A DNA stretch of 64,000 bases from Mariniradius saccharolyticus AK6. GTDB taxonomy: Bacteria > Bacteroidota > Bacteroidia > Cytophagales > Cyclobacteriaceae. Below are positions 27,841 to 37,366 of the stretch, one piece after another (positions within the stretch are counted from its first letter, which is position 1; every line of letters begins with the position of its first letter). The stretch is taken from the NCBI RefSeq assembly GCF_000330725.2, contig NZ_AMZY02000009.1, positions 267,934-331,933 of the forward strand. Direction: 5' to 3'. The notes below the pieces were generated by a model that ran no database searches, had not been told where the DNA came from, and saw only the letters and a program-made list of their open reading frames with translations. A program made the translations under genes and the position numbers.

Positions 27841-28519
27841 CATAAAAGAGGTCAAAAGGGATCAAAAGTTTCCTGTGCCTTTTGTTTTCTTTTGTCGCTT
27901 TTGTGGTTCGTATTCTAAGCCTCACTCATTCGCCCGAGTCAATGGAGATTCCGAAAATGCCTCTTGGCGATGGCGCATGGAACGAGAAAGGTGATTTTAA
28001 CCACAAAAGAGATCAAAAGGGCTTGAATTCTTTTGTTGTCTTTTGTCCCTTTTTTGGTTGATTTTATTTGGAATCCTTCATCAAAATATTCAAACACGCG
28101 GGGAAGGTTTTTCGTGATTGGGCAATGGACTAAGATGAATTTTGGGCCACAAAAGAGATCAAAAGTTTCCTTTGCCTTTTGTTTTCTTTTGTCGCTTTTG
28201 TGGTTCGTATTCTAAGCCTCACTCATTCGCCCGAGTCAATGGAGATTCCGAAAATGCCACTTGGCGATGGCGCATGGAACGAGAAAGGTGATTTTAACCA
28301 CAAAAGAGATCAAAAGGGCTTGAATTCTTTTGTTGTCTTTTGTCCCTTTTTTGGTTGATTTTATTTGGAATCCTTCATCAAAATATTCAAACACGCGGGG
28401 AGGGTTTTTCGAGATAGGGCAATGGACTAAGATGAATTTTGGGCCACAAAAGAGATCAAAAGTTTCCTGTGCCTTTTGTTTTCTTTTGTCGCTTTTGTGG
28501 TTCGAATTCTAAACCCCAC
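27841..28519. repeat. 297-bp tandem repeat, two and a half copies, with paired hairpins
   Basis: Identical landmarks recur at an exact period of 297 bp: aaaagtttcc at 27864, 28161 and 28458, and the frames at 28033 and 28330. Each unit holds two A/T-pattern hairpins, ccacaaaagagatcaaaag pairing with cttttgtcgcttttgtgg, and accacaaaagagatcaaaag pairing with cttttgtc-x-cttttttggt. The third copy merges into the last 6 codons of the GxxExxY gene (cattcgccc at 28520). Units differ by only a few bases, so the duplication is recent. No coding function is supported; the frames within are by-products. Confidence 0.8.
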
Positions 28520-28972
28520 TCATTCGCCCAAATCATTGAAAAGCTGATTCACGTAGGTCTTTTGTCCGTCTGGGTAAAGTTGTGCCACATTGAAATTGAA
28601 CATGATTCCCTTTGGCGCATTCAGAAGTTTCATGTAAGTCATAAGTTTAGCCTCGTCGTAAGGATCGACTGCCTTCACAGACTTCAACTCGACGACGATG
28701 CATTCTTCCACATACAAGTCGCATCGCAGATTAGTCGCCATGTTGATGCCTTTGTAGTGGATCGGAATGTTCATTTCCGAAAGAAAATTCAATCCTCGAA
28801 GCCGAAGCTCGTGCTTCATGCACTCGTGATATATTGATTCCAATAATCCCGGCCCGAGATGCTTGTGGACTTCGATTGCAGCACCGTTGATTTTGTAGGT
28901 CAGGTTTCTGAGATCGGATTTGGAATATATCATGGCTGTAGTCGGATGAGGATTGTTGCTGGAAATAGACAT
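28520..28972 (-). CDS. GxxExxY protein
   Basis: A 150-residue protein with the family signature GPGLLESIYHECMKHELRLR (the GxxExxY motif, residues about 40-60). It also has the PD-(D/E)xK-like core residues in LRCDLYVEECIVVELKSVK. The family is widespread in bacteria, often near repeats and integrated elements, and of unknown function; the fold suggests a nuclease. The start may be at the Met of MIYSKSDL, 14 residues in. Downstream of its stop begins the 297-bp tandem repeat whose units duplicate its last codons. Confidence 0.9.
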   Translation of the reverse strand: MSISSNNPHPTTAMIYSKSDLRNLTYKINGAAIEVHKHLGPGLLESIYHECMKHELRLRGLNFLSEMNIPIHYKGINMATNLRCDLYVEECIVVELKSVKAVDPYDEAKLMTYMKLLNAPKGIMFNFNVAQLYPDGQKTYVNQLFNDLGE

Positions 28973-29155
28973 TTGAAACTAAAAATAAAAAATTAATTTT
29001 TATATAATCTACCTTATATAAATCAATAGTTTGAGCTACCTACGATTCCTTATTCAAGCAATGATGATCCAAGGAATGATTAGCAGATTTCGATCTTTAC
29101 CTCAGCAAACCTTTTTTTCCTATCTTAACTTCCCAATTCATACAACGGTAAACCC

Positions 29156-30610
29156 ATGAAACACAAACTTCAACTGTCCCGATTTGGCATTCTGATTTGG
29201 ATTGCTGCGATACTACTTTTTAGTCAATGCAAGCCCCAGGCAAAGGAAAACATGTCTGAGCCGTTGGCCGAGAGGTCCATGACGCTGCTCAAGGATTATG
29301 TCCACGCACCAGACCCCGACTTTCGCTATGAAATGGTCCACAGCAACTCTACGGAAACCTATGACTATGTAGTACTCAAAATGGTATCCCAAAATTGGCT
29401 TACGAAAGATATTGTCAACGAAACGGAGTGGTGGCATTGGGTCTCTGTTGTGATTCCCAAGGATACACCCCACCAAACGGGCTTGATGTGGATTGGGGGT
29501 GGTAGCAAGGATTCGAAGATGCCAACCGAACCGGCGGCTTTGGTTCTAGAGACAGCGCAACGCACCAACTCGATCGTGGCAGAAATCCACAACGTGCCCT
29601 TCCAGCCGGTCGTATTTGCGAATGACACCTTCGGCGAGCGGTATGAGGATGCCATTATTGCCTATGGCTGGAGGAAGTTTTTGGAAGGAGGAGCCAAGGA
29701 TGAAGATGCGATTTGGTTGGCGAGGCTGCCGATGACCAAAGCCGTGAAGTTGGCCATGGATGTCGCGACCGAAGTGGCTGGGCAAAAGGGTAAAACCCTG
29801 GACAAATTTGTGGTCGCTGGCGCATCCAAACGTGGTTGGACCACGTGGACCACGGCGGCGGTCGACGACAGGGTAGTGGCTTTTGTTCCGATTGTGATCG
29901 ACTTGCTCAATATCCAACCTTCCTTTCAGCACCATTGGAGAAATTATGGATTCTGGGCACCTGCCGTGGAGGATTATGTGCGGGAAGGCATCATGGACTG
30001 GCAGGGAAGTGCCGAGTACGAGCGCCTGTTGGAGATTACCGAGCCATATTCTTTTTTGGAGGCCTATGCCAACAAACCCAAGCTCTTGATCAATGCCGCA
30101 GGGGACCAGTTTTTTCTCCCGGACAGCTGGAAGTTCTATTGGGATAGCCTCCCCGGGGAAAAGCACCTGCAATACGTCCCCAACTTTGGACATGATCTTC
30201 GGGAGTCTGACGCGCTGCCAAACATGATCTCATTCTACGCTTCCGTCCTTAACAAGGCCACGAGACCTTCCTATTCATGGAATATCGAGGGGGACAAGAT
30301 ACTCGTCCAAACAGACCCGAATCAAAAGCCTGCTTCTATCAAGCTTTGGTCCGCGACCAACCCTGATGCAAGGGATTTCAGAATCGACGTATTGGGGCCA
30401 AAGTGGACGTCTACCGAGATTTTGGTCAATGAAAAAGGTACTTACGAGATCGCCATGAAGCAGCCAGAAAAAGGGTACACTGCCTATTTTGTGGAAATCA
30501 CATTTCCTGGACAGGCGCCCATCAAACTGACTACGGGAGTTGAAGTATTGCCACGGACTTATCCTTTTGAATCTTTTGAATCGGAGAATCCCATGGGCAC
30601 ACAGCAATGA
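29156..30610 (+). CDS. PhoPQ-activated pathogenicity-related-family protein (PqaA)
   Basis: A 484-residue lipoprotein, lipobox LFSQC at about residue 25. The conserved family string is FVVAGASKRGWTTWTTAAVD (near residue 225), where GASKRGW holds the putative nucleophile Ser. WWHWVSVVIP and PKLLINAAGDQFFLPDSW are also hallmark strings. The family is alpha/beta-hydrolase-like and periplasmic or surface-bound; its reaction is not established. The PhoPQ name comes from the founding member and no PhoPQ control is implied here. A strong terminator follows. Confidence 0.88.
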   Translation: MKHKLQLSRFGILIWIAAILLFSQCKPQAKENMSEPLAERSMTLLKDYVHAPDPDFRYEMVHSNSTETYDYVVLKMVSQNWLTKDIVNETEWWHWVSVVIPKDTPHQTGLMWIGGGSKDSKMPTEPAALVLETAQRTNSIVAEIHNVPFQPVVFANDTFGERYEDAIIAYGWRKFLEGGAKDEDAIWLARLPMTKAVKLAMDVATEVAGQKGKTLDKFVVAGASKRGWTTWTTAAVDDRVVAFVPIVIDLLNIQPSFQHHWRNYGFWAPAVEDYVREGIMDWQGSAEYERLLEITEPYSFLEAYANKPKLLINAAGDQFFLPDSWKFYWDSLPGEKHLQYVPNFGHDLRESDALPNMISFYASVLNKATRPSYSWNIEGDKILVQTDPNQKPASIKLWSATNPDARDFRIDVLGPKWTSTEILVNEKGTYEIAMKQPEKGYTAYFVEITFPGQAPIKLTTGVEVLPRTYPFESFESENPMGTQQ

Positions 30611-30633
30611 TTCCAAACTCTAGGAAAACAAAA

Positions 30634-30656
30634 AAGCCGGCAAAACCGGCTTTTTT
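30634..30656. terminator. Rho-independent terminator, bidirectional
   Basis: AAGCCGG-CAAAA-CCGGCTT with flanking A6 and T6. It serves the PqaA-type gene on the plus strand and can also stop the minus-strand OmpA gene that converges on it from 30711. Confidence 0.9.
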
Positions 30657-30710
30657 AGTGTTTAGATCTGTGTTAGAGATAAATAAGTACTAGGGCTTTT
30701 TCCGATCAAT

Positions 30711-31559
30711 TTATTGTTCAATCATCGCGAAGAATTTATCCAAATCAGGAATCAAGACGATCCTTGTTCTTCTGTTTTTGGCCATATTCTCCTTTGAGTC
30801 GTTTTCGACCAGCGGAATGTAACTTGCACGGCCCGCAGCGATCAATTTTTCTGGGGCAACTTTGTACTTGTCTTGCAAAATGCGGACGATGGAAGTTGCA
30901 CGCTTCACGCTCAGATCCCAGTTGTCCTGCAATACGCCGGTTTGGATCGTCCTTGGGTCTGTATGTCCTTCGATCATCACTTCCAGGGAAGGCTCGGCGT
31001 TGATTACCTCTGCCAATCTCTTCAAAAGCCCATCTGCATTTCTGGAAACTTGGTAGCTACCGGTGTTGAAAAGTAGCCTGTCGGATACATTGATCATCAC
31101 GACGGTCTTGTCGATATCGATTTGGATATCTTCATCCTGTTCGGCACTGCCGTCTGTGATGGATTTCTTCATGTTGTGCGCGATAGCCAGGTTGATGGAG
31201 TCCTCCAAGGTCTTTGCATTGGCCAATTCCGCAGCATCGACGTTAGCCAAAGTGGCTTTAAGTTTTTCCCTAGTGATGTTGGACATAGGGGTTTTTCCTT
31301 CCAAGCTGAATTTCGCATCATTGTCAGCCTTTAGAGAATTGATTCGTGCATTGTACTCATTGACCCGAGCTTCGATACGACCCATTTTTTCTTCAAGAAC
31401 CTTATTTTCAGCTTCTAAGGTTTCCTTCTCGGACCTCGTCTCCGCCAACGCTGTTTCGGATTTCATGAGGTCATTTTGGAGTTGCACGTATTTCTTTTTC
31501 GATACGCAGGAAGCAGTAAATACGACTGCAGTAAGGGATAATAGAATAATTTTTTTCAT
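30711..31559 (-). CDS. OmpA-family outer-membrane lipoprotein
   Basis: A 282-residue lipoprotein from the ATG at 31559, with lipobox TASC near residue 17. A long coiled coil spans about residues 25-105. The C-terminal OmpA domain (about 160-282) carries EGHTDPRT, WDLSVKRATSIVRIL and AAGRASYIPLVEND, with NRRTRIVL at the end as in peptidoglycan-binding OmpA/MotB domains. It should tie the outer membrane to the peptidoglycan. The domain and coiled-coil layout is that of the Bacteroidota OmpA/Pal-like lipoproteins. Confidence 0.92.
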   Translation of the reverse strand: MKKIILLSLTAVVFTASCVSKKKYVQLQNDLMKSETALAETRSEKETLEAENKVLEEKMGRIEARVNEYNARINSLKADNDAKFSLEGKTPMSNITREKLKATLANVDAAELANAKTLEDSINLAIAHNMKKSITDGSAEQDEDIQIDIDKTVVMINVSDRLLFNTGSYQVSRNADGLLKRLAEVINAEPSLEVMIEGHTDPRTIQTGVLQDNWDLSVKRATSIVRILQDKYKVAPEKLIAAGRASYIPLVENDSKENMAKNRRTRIVLIPDLDKFFAMIEQ

Positions 31560-31688
31560 ATTGAATTTCGATTTTGGCACTAAAATTCAAAAATGAAGCC
31601 ATCCAAATCGAGCAGGGTGATTTGATCCTAAAAATGGGATGAAATTCGAGTATTTAGTTTTATTTTACCTGATAAACCCAGTCAAACC

Positions 31689-32816
31689 ATGTTCAAAACT
31701 AGCATTCTGATTTTCATCATTTTGGCTGTTATTGCCTGCCAACCCAAACCAAAAAAAGCCGTGACCGAGACGATCAACTTTGAAATCAATGTTCGCAACA
31801 TCAAAATGGGAGACCAAGACGCCCAGGTATTTAACTTGAAAAACAGCAACGGAATGGAGGTCGAGCTCACCAATTACGGTGGCATTCTTTCCCGCATCCT
31901 GGTGCCGGATAAAGACGGAAATTCCGAAAATATCATGCTTACTTACAACCAAGTGGAGGATTTTATCAACGACCGCTATTTTTTTGGTGCGACTGCCGGC
32001 CGCTATGCCAACCGGATTGCCAAAGGCAAATTCAGCATCGACGGGACCGAATACCAATTGGCCACGAATAACGGCCCCAACCACCTGCATGGGGGTTTAC
32101 AGGGATTCAACAAGAAATTTTGGAAGGCTTCGGTTATCGATAGCTTGGAAAATGCTGTCGGTGTGAAGATGGAATACCTCAGTGTAGATGGAGAGGAAGG
32201 CTATCCGGGCAATTTGAACACGACGATGACCTTCATACTCGACAAGGAAAACAAACTCTCCATCACAATGGAGTCCACCACCGACAAGCCGACCATCGTC
32301 AACTTGACCCATCATGGCTATTTCAACCTTTCGGGAATGAAGGAAGACATCCTGGGACATCAATTGACCATTTTCGCAGAGCATTACACGCCTGTCGATG
32401 CGGGCTTGATTCCGACCGGCGAAATCGCTCCCGTGGAAGGAACCCCGTTTGATTTTCGCATTCCGCATTTGATTGGAGAGCGAATTGCTGAAACGGGAGC
32501 CGGATATGACCATAATTTTGTAATCAAGAAGGAACACGATGGAAAACTCACCAAAATGGCTGAATTGGTCCATGAAGGAACGGGGCGTACGATGACGGTT
32601 TATTCCAGTATGCCTGGTGTCCAATTTTACTCCGGCAATTTTCTGGATGGAAAGCAAACCACGGGGGGTGTGACCTATGGGAAGAATTTTGGCATGTGCC
32701 TAGAGCCGCAGTTTTTCCCTGATTCACCCAATCAGCCGAATTTCCCATCTCCGAGACTTAATCCTGGAGAGACTTACCGACATGAGATCGTGTATGAGTT
32801 TGGGATGAAGAAGTAG
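31689..32816 (+). CDS. galM: Aldose 1-epimerase, secreted lipoprotein form
   Basis: A 375-residue lipoprotein with lipobox VIAC near residue 17. The mutarotase domain has GRYANRIAKGKF near 100, NHLHGGLQGFNKKFW near 135, LTHHGYFNLSG near 205 and EPQFFPDSPNQPNFPSP near 340. The His of LTHH and the Glu of CLEPQFFP are the catalytic pair in GalM. It interconverts alpha and beta anomers of hexoses, here in the periplasm rather than cytosol, as is common for Bacteroidota sugar uptake. Confidence 0.93.
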   Translation: MFKTSILIFIILAVIACQPKPKKAVTETINFEINVRNIKMGDQDAQVFNLKNSNGMEVELTNYGGILSRILVPDKDGNSENIMLTYNQVEDFINDRYFFGATAGRYANRIAKGKFSIDGTEYQLATNNGPNHLHGGLQGFNKKFWKASVIDSLENAVGVKMEYLSVDGEEGYPGNLNTTMTFILDKENKLSITMESTTDKPTIVNLTHHGYFNLSGMKEDILGHQLTIFAEHYTPVDAGLIPTGEIAPVEGTPFDFRIPHLIGERIAETGAGYDHNFVIKKEHDGKLTKMAELVHEGTGRTMTVYSSMPGVQFYSGNFLDGKQTTGGVTYGKNFGMCLEPQFFPDSPNQPNFPSPRLNPGETYRHEIVYEFGMKK

Positions 32817-32896
32817 GACATTTCATTTATTCTGGGTACCGGTAAAAAGTAATTGAAAATCATTAACTTACTCCACTATTCCCAACCCAGAAGACC

Positions 32897-33583
32897 ATGA
32901 GAAAGCGGGATTTCATCAAGAAAACATTGGCTGGTTTTGGTGGCGTTGTGGCGCTGCCCCATGCGATCGTGGGACAGGGTCCTGCCAACCAGCAGTTGGA
33001 TGATCTGGCCGCCTGCGAGAAAACGCCTTCGGAAATGAGAGGCCCGTTTCCGATCAAAACGCCTACGGAATTGATGCGGGCAAATATCGTAACCGACAGA
33101 AAGGGCGTCGCTCTGCTGATCAATCTAAAAATCCAAGATCAAAGTGAAGACTGTAAGCCCATTGCGGGCGCCCAAGTGGATGTCTGGCATTGTGATGCGG
33201 ACGGCAACTATTCGGAATACGGTGCAAACCGCCTGCAGGAGGCCGATTACCGAAACGTCTCCTTTCTCCGCGGAAGGCAGACGACCGACCAAAACGGTGA
33301 GGTTTCCTTCATCAGCATTTTCCCGGGTTGGTATCCGGGCCGGGCGCCGCATATCCATGTCGAGGTGATCAAGGATGGAAAATCCCTTCTTGCTACCCAA
33401 GTCGCGTTTCCCGAATCAAGTACTTCGGTAGTTTATGCCAGTCAGGGGTACAAAGGAAAGGAAGATACTACCAATGCGGACGACGGACTTTTTCGCAACA
33501 GCCTCGCAGGCAACATGGCAGACGCTGTCACTGGCAACCTAAAGGATGGTTTTACCTTAAAAAAGACGATTACCGTCGCTTAG
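32897..33583 (+). CDS. Intradiol ring-cleavage dioxygenase-like protein
   Basis: A 228-residue protein that begins MRKRDFIKKTLAGFGGVVAL, a Tat-like leader. The dioxygenase core has DVWHCDADGNYSEYG (Tyr ligand region, near 100) and FPGWYPGRAPHIHVEV (Tyr, His and His ligand region, near 145). These are the iron ligands of protocatechuate 3,4-dioxygenase-type enzymes. An export leader on such an enzyme is common in Bacteroidota, but the substrate is not known to me and need not be an aromatic diol. It has no ring-degradation neighbours. Confidence 0.87.
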   Translation: MRKRDFIKKTLAGFGGVVALPHAIVGQGPANQQLDDLAACEKTPSEMRGPFPIKTPTELMRANIVTDRKGVALLINLKIQDQSEDCKPIAGAQVDVWHCDADGNYSEYGANRLQEADYRNVSFLRGRQTTDQNGEVSFISIFPGWYPGRAPHIHVEVIKDGKSLLATQVAFPESSTSVVYASQGYKGKEDTTNADDGLFRNSLAGNMADAVTGNLKDGFTLKKTITVA

Positions 33584-33590
33584 GCGCGAT

Positions 33591-33962
33591 TCAATCCTTA
33601 CGCGGATCAATGACAAGCCCGCCCAATTTTTTGTCTAGTATGGTATAATGGATTTCTGGATTTGGAACGTACACGGGCATGCGGGAGTCTGATTCGAGTT
33701 CTTTGGTGGGCATGATATAAACGATTTCTTCGGCCCGAACGGTGCTCGGGGGGATGATTTTGTTAACAAGCGAATCGGCATTGGTAAGTGGTTGGATGCT
33801 TTCGAATAGCACCACGTTTTGGGTCTGTTTGGTATCCGAAAAAGCAAGCTTCAATTTATTATTTTGGAAAAGTGCGGAATTAGCTGTTCCATTTATTTCG
33901 CTTTGTGCATGAGTGCCAATGGCAGTGATAAAGAGCATTGTAAAAAGCGGTATGATTTTCAT
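33591..33962 (-). CDS. Hypothetical small secreted protein
   Basis: A 123-residue protein with a signal peptide (MKIIPLFTMLFITAIGTHAQ). The remainder has no recognisable domain; it is polar and ends PEIHYTILDKKLGGLVIDPRKD. It converges on the dioxygenase-like gene with only 7 bp between stops. The function is unknown. Confidence 0.55.
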   Translation of the reverse strand: MKIIPLFTMLFITAIGTHAQSEINGTANSALFQNNKLKLAFSDTKQTQNVVLFESIQPLTNADSLVNKIIPPSTVRAEEIVYIMPTKELESDSRMPVYVPNPEIHYTILDKKLGGLVIDPRKD

Positions 33963-34291
33963 AGGCTTGGTTTTTTTATGTTTTGAGATTCATCAACTAA
34001 ACAGTATGGTTTCTGTTTGAGTAAGGGTATTCTGAACAAAAATTCTAAGGCTAGAATTGCTTCATGTATCCTTTCTGATGGTTTTAATACGTCGAAAGGA
34101 ACAAGTCAGTTGTCAAAAGCGACCGAAAGGCTTCGATCGAGTCTGGATTACATTATGCAATCTTTTTCCTAAATGAAATCTGCCTTTTCAAGTCGGTGGA
34201 TTCATGGTATTTATCAAGCAGTTAAGTGACTTTGCTCATAATTATTGGTTTCCTTTATCCATAATTTTCCATTGTTCAGGAAGGAGCAATT
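33963..34291. other. 329-bp intergenic stretch
   Basis: Mostly unremarkable AT-rich sequence between divergent genes. The only clear signal is the purine-rich ggaaggag at 34279-34286, six bases before the ATG at 34292, a rare strong Shine-Dalgarno for this genome. Confidence 0.5.
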
Positions 34292-36136
34292 ATGGGTGTA
34301 CACAATGTGAGGGCACTGGAGGGTCCCGAAGACCGTGCCGAGTTTCTACATCGCCTGATGCAGGATGTGCGGGCTTTGGAATATATGCTCGATCAAGGTT
34401 TGTTTGAAACTGCACCGCTTCGAATCGGCGCAGAGCAGGAGCTTTTTCTGGTCGATGGGGAATATATGCCTGACCCGCGTGCCCAGGAATTGCTCGCCAA
34501 GTTGGACGACGTCCATTTCACCACGGAAATAGGAAAGTTCAATCTCGAAATCAACCTAGATCCTGTTGAATTGGGTAAGAATTGCCTAGGCAAGGTAAAG
34601 GAGGATTTGGAGGCCCATATCAGAAAGGCACAGCAAGCGGCATCCGAGTTGGGTTCAAAGCTCATCCTGACGGGGATTTTGCCGACTTTGACACAAGCCC
34701 ATACCCGTTCTGAATACCTGACTCCGGTAGAACGTTATGGCATCCTCAACAAAGCAGCAAGGAATGCCCGCGGTTCGGATTTTCAAATCCATATCCAAGG
34801 CTTGGATGAAGTCACCATTTCACACGATTCTGTCTTGCTGGAAGCCTGTAACACGAGTTTTCAAATCCACCTCCAAACCACCCCTGCCGAGTTTGTCTCC
34901 ATGTTGAATTGGGCAAATGCCATCTCAGCACCGGTTTTGGCTGTCTCCGTGAATTCTCCCCTGCTTTTCGGCAAAGAATTGTGGCAGGAAACCCGCCTCG
35001 CATTGTTTACCCAGAGTGTAGACGTAAGGGCGAGTTCCCATTTGCTGAACGATAGTCAAGCCCGGGTCAGTTTCGATAACGGTTGGCACACCGGGTCTGT
35101 CGCTGACGTGTTTAAGGATCAGATCGCAAGATTCAAGGCAATTCTCACCGCTGATCTTGGGATAAGCAGCTTTGGTTTATTGGAAGAAGGTCAAATTCCA
35201 AAGCTGAAGGCGCTGTGTCTCCACAACGGCACAGTCTACAAATGGAATCGGCCTTGTTTTGGCGTCGGCGATGGAAAACCTCACTTGCGCATCGAATGCA
35301 GGTACATTCCCTCGGGGCCGACCATTGTGGATGAAGTCGCAAACTTGGCTTTTTGGATCGGACTGATGAAAGGAATGCCTGCTGACATGCAAAACATCCA
35401 TGAAATGATGGATTTCAAAGATGTCAAAACCAATTTTCTCGCCGCCGCCAGATACGGCCTGAGCGCTCCCATGAAATGGGATGGGAAAGTCTGGACTGCA
35501 AGGAATTTGGTCTCCGAAGTAATGCTGCCCTGGGCCAAGAAGGGATTGTTAAGTCTAGGAGTGGCTGTCCAAGAGGCAGATTTATATTTGGCCATTATCC
35601 AAAAAAGAATCGAGTCCCACAACGGTGCCGAATGGACCACCAAAAGCTACAGACACTTACTGAAGACCAAAAAGCGGCACGAGGCCAACCAATTGCTCAC
35701 GGAATTGATGTTTTCGAATCAGGAAAAAGGGAGCCCGATCGGGGAATGGGGGCTTCCGGAGAGCAAAAGTTCCTCTGTGCCATTTTTGAGGGTAAGGCAT
35801 GTAATGAATACCGATACCTTCACTTTGGATGAGTACGATCCGATCGAGATGGCGGTGCATATCATGAAATGGAAAAATATCAATCATTTGCCCATCGTGC
35901 ATGGCGACAGGCTGTTGTTGGGGATGATCTCTTCGACTGATTTGGCTAAGATTTCCGAAACGCCCGACAATCTTGTCCGTCCGGTGAGGGAAATCATGAA
36001 GCGGGTTTTGGTATCCATTGAAGCCGACAAATCCGCGGAGGAGGCGAAAAGGCTCATGGATGAGTTTGGGATTCATTCCCTTCCTGTCGTGGAGGATGGC
36101 AAACTGATAGGTATCATCACCTCCAAAGACCTATGA
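34292..36136 (+). CDS. GCS2-family carboxylate-amine ligase fused to two CBS domains
   Basis: A 614-residue cytosolic protein with a strong ribosome binding site (ggaaggag six bases upstream). Residues about 45-400 are a glutamate-cysteine-ligase family 2 domain: IGAEQELFLVDGEYMPDPRA (near 48) is the ATP/metal motif, and FHL-like LEACNTSFQIHLQTTP and IECRYIPSGPTIVDE are conserved. Residues about 500-614 are two CBS motifs, HVMNTDTFTLDEYDPIEMAV and SLPVVEDGKLIGIITSKDL. CBS pairs usually bind adenine nucleotides, so activity may be regulated by energy state. The amine and acid substrates are unknown. The stop overlaps the AstE/AspA gene by 4 bp, so the two products are made together. Confidence 0.87.
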   Translation: MGVHNVRALEGPEDRAEFLHRLMQDVRALEYMLDQGLFETAPLRIGAEQELFLVDGEYMPDPRAQELLAKLDDVHFTTEIGKFNLEINLDPVELGKNCLGKVKEDLEAHIRKAQQAASELGSKLILTGILPTLTQAHTRSEYLTPVERYGILNKAARNARGSDFQIHIQGLDEVTISHDSVLLEACNTSFQIHLQTTPAEFVSMLNWANAISAPVLAVSVNSPLLFGKELWQETRLALFTQSVDVRASSHLLNDSQARVSFDNGWHTGSVADVFKDQIARFKAILTADLGISSFGLLEEGQIPKLKALCLHNGTVYKWNRPCFGVGDGKPHLRIECRYIPSGPTIVDEVANLAFWIGLMKGMPADMQNIHEMMDFKDVKTNFLAAARYGLSAPMKWDGKVWTARNLVSEVMLPWAKKGLLSLGVAVQEADLYLAIIQKRIESHNGAEWTTKSYRHLLKTKKRHEANQLLTELMFSNQEKGSPIGEWGLPESKSSSVPFLRVRHVMNTDTFTLDEYDPIEMAVHIMKWKNINHLPIVHGDRLLLGMISSTDLAKISETPDNLVRPVREIMKRVLVSIEADKSAEEAKRLMDEFGIHSLPVVEDGKLIGIITSKDL

Positions 36137-37338
36137 AAAAGGCACTCCATCGTTTGGTAAAAGATAAACTTCCTCCGAGAAGTCCGCTGAGGATTATCGG
36201 GGATATCGGAAGCCGAAAGCAAGGACCTGTGGCCATATTTTTCGCGGGCATTCATGGAAACGAACCCGCAGGTGTAACAGCCCTGGAGCGGTTATTCGCA
36301 GCGTTATCCCCGAGAGAAAACGATTTGAAGGGACGCGTGATCGGGATCCGCGGAAACATCAGGGCGCTGGAAAAGCAAAGCAGGTATTTGGATGAGGACC
36401 TGAATCGACTTTGGACAAAAGAGGCGATTCAACGTATCCGCATCAAACCGGTCCTACTGGAAGAGGAGCACGAAATGCTTGAGATTTTGGATTTTCTAGA
36501 GGAGGTACTTGATGCCTCGGAGGGTCCTTTCTATTTCTTTGACCTGCATACGACTTCAGGCAAATCCGCCCCGTTTATGACGATCAATGACGCGCTTGCA
36601 AATCGGAAATTTGCGGCGCTCTTTCCAGTTCCTATCATCCTTGGGATCGAGGAATACCTGACGGGACCACTGCTGAGCTATGTCAATGAACTGGGATATG
36701 TCGCCTTGGGATTTGAGGGGGGACAGCACCAGGATCCACAGTCCATCGAGCGTTGCAAGGCATTTTCCCAATTGTGTTTGGAGTTTGCCGGGATATTTCA
36801 GGTTGATGGACCTGCTTCCTCGCAGGAAGCATATCGGACACTTCAGCATCCGGCTTTTGACAAGGGTTCGTTTTTTGAAATCATCGAAGTGTACAAGGTG
36901 GCGGAATTTGAGGTATTCAGGATGCGGCCGGGATTTGAGAGTTTTCAGAAAGTCCAAAAAGGCACTCCGGTGGCACTGCACCAAGGTCACGAAATATTGT
37001 TTCCCCAAGATGCCCATATTTTTATGCCCCTTTATCAAAGCCAAGGGAAAGAGGGATTCTTCGTCATCCGGAAGGTCCCGAGCTTCTTTCTCAACCTGTC
37101 CGCCTTCTTGAGGAAATTCAAATTTGACAATCTGCTTGTCTTGCTTCCCGGTGTTTCTTGGGGAAACAAGAAAAAGGAAATACTCCGGGTGGACAGAAAA
37201 GTCGCTAAGTACCTCGCCAAACAGCTTTTCCACTTGTTGGGATATAGGTTGAAAGTCCTTGACGGGCGGTTCATTCGACTGTACAACCGGGAACGCGCTA
37301 CCAAAAAGCAGACCTACAAAGAAGCTGCTTGGTGGTAG
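36133..37338 (+). CDS. Succinylglutamate desuccinylase/aspartoacylase (AstE/AspA) family protein
   Basis: A 401-residue zinc hydrolase. Zinc ligands are in FAGIHGNEPAG (His and Glu near residue 38-41) and FFDLHTTSG (near 135); the catalytic Glu region is LGFEGGQHQDP near 197. The C-terminal segment ends in a basic tail. It overlaps the GCS2-CBS ligase by ATGA, so the pair likely makes and then trims an amide bond. This resembles ligase-hydrolase gene pairs described for amidoligase systems, although the metabolite here is unknown. A paralog lies 4 kb downstream. Confidence 0.85.
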   Translation: MKKALHRLVKDKLPPRSPLRIIGDIGSRKQGPVAIFFAGIHGNEPAGVTALERLFAALSPRENDLKGRVIGIRGNIRALEKQSRYLDEDLNRLWTKEAIQRIRIKPVLLEEEHEMLEILDFLEEVLDASEGPFYFFDLHTTSGKSAPFMTINDALANRKFAALFPVPIILGIEEYLTGPLLSYVNELGYVALGFEGGQHQDPQSIERCKAFSQLCLEFAGIFQVDGPASSQEAYRTLQHPAFDKGSFFEIIEVYKVAEFEVFRMRPGFESFQKVQKGTPVALHQGHEILFPQDAHIFMPLYQSQGKEGFFVIRKVPSFFLNLSAFLRKFKFDNLLVLLPGVSWGNKKKEILRVDRKVAKYLAKQLFHLLGYRLKVLDGRFIRLYNRERATKKQTYKEAAWW

Positions 37339-37366
37339 GTTTCGATCAATTCCGATCAACTTCAAT

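Noticed and set aside
28033..28512. Two 60-codon frames 297 bp apart
   Set aside because: They come from the tandem repeat units and have no protein character of their own.
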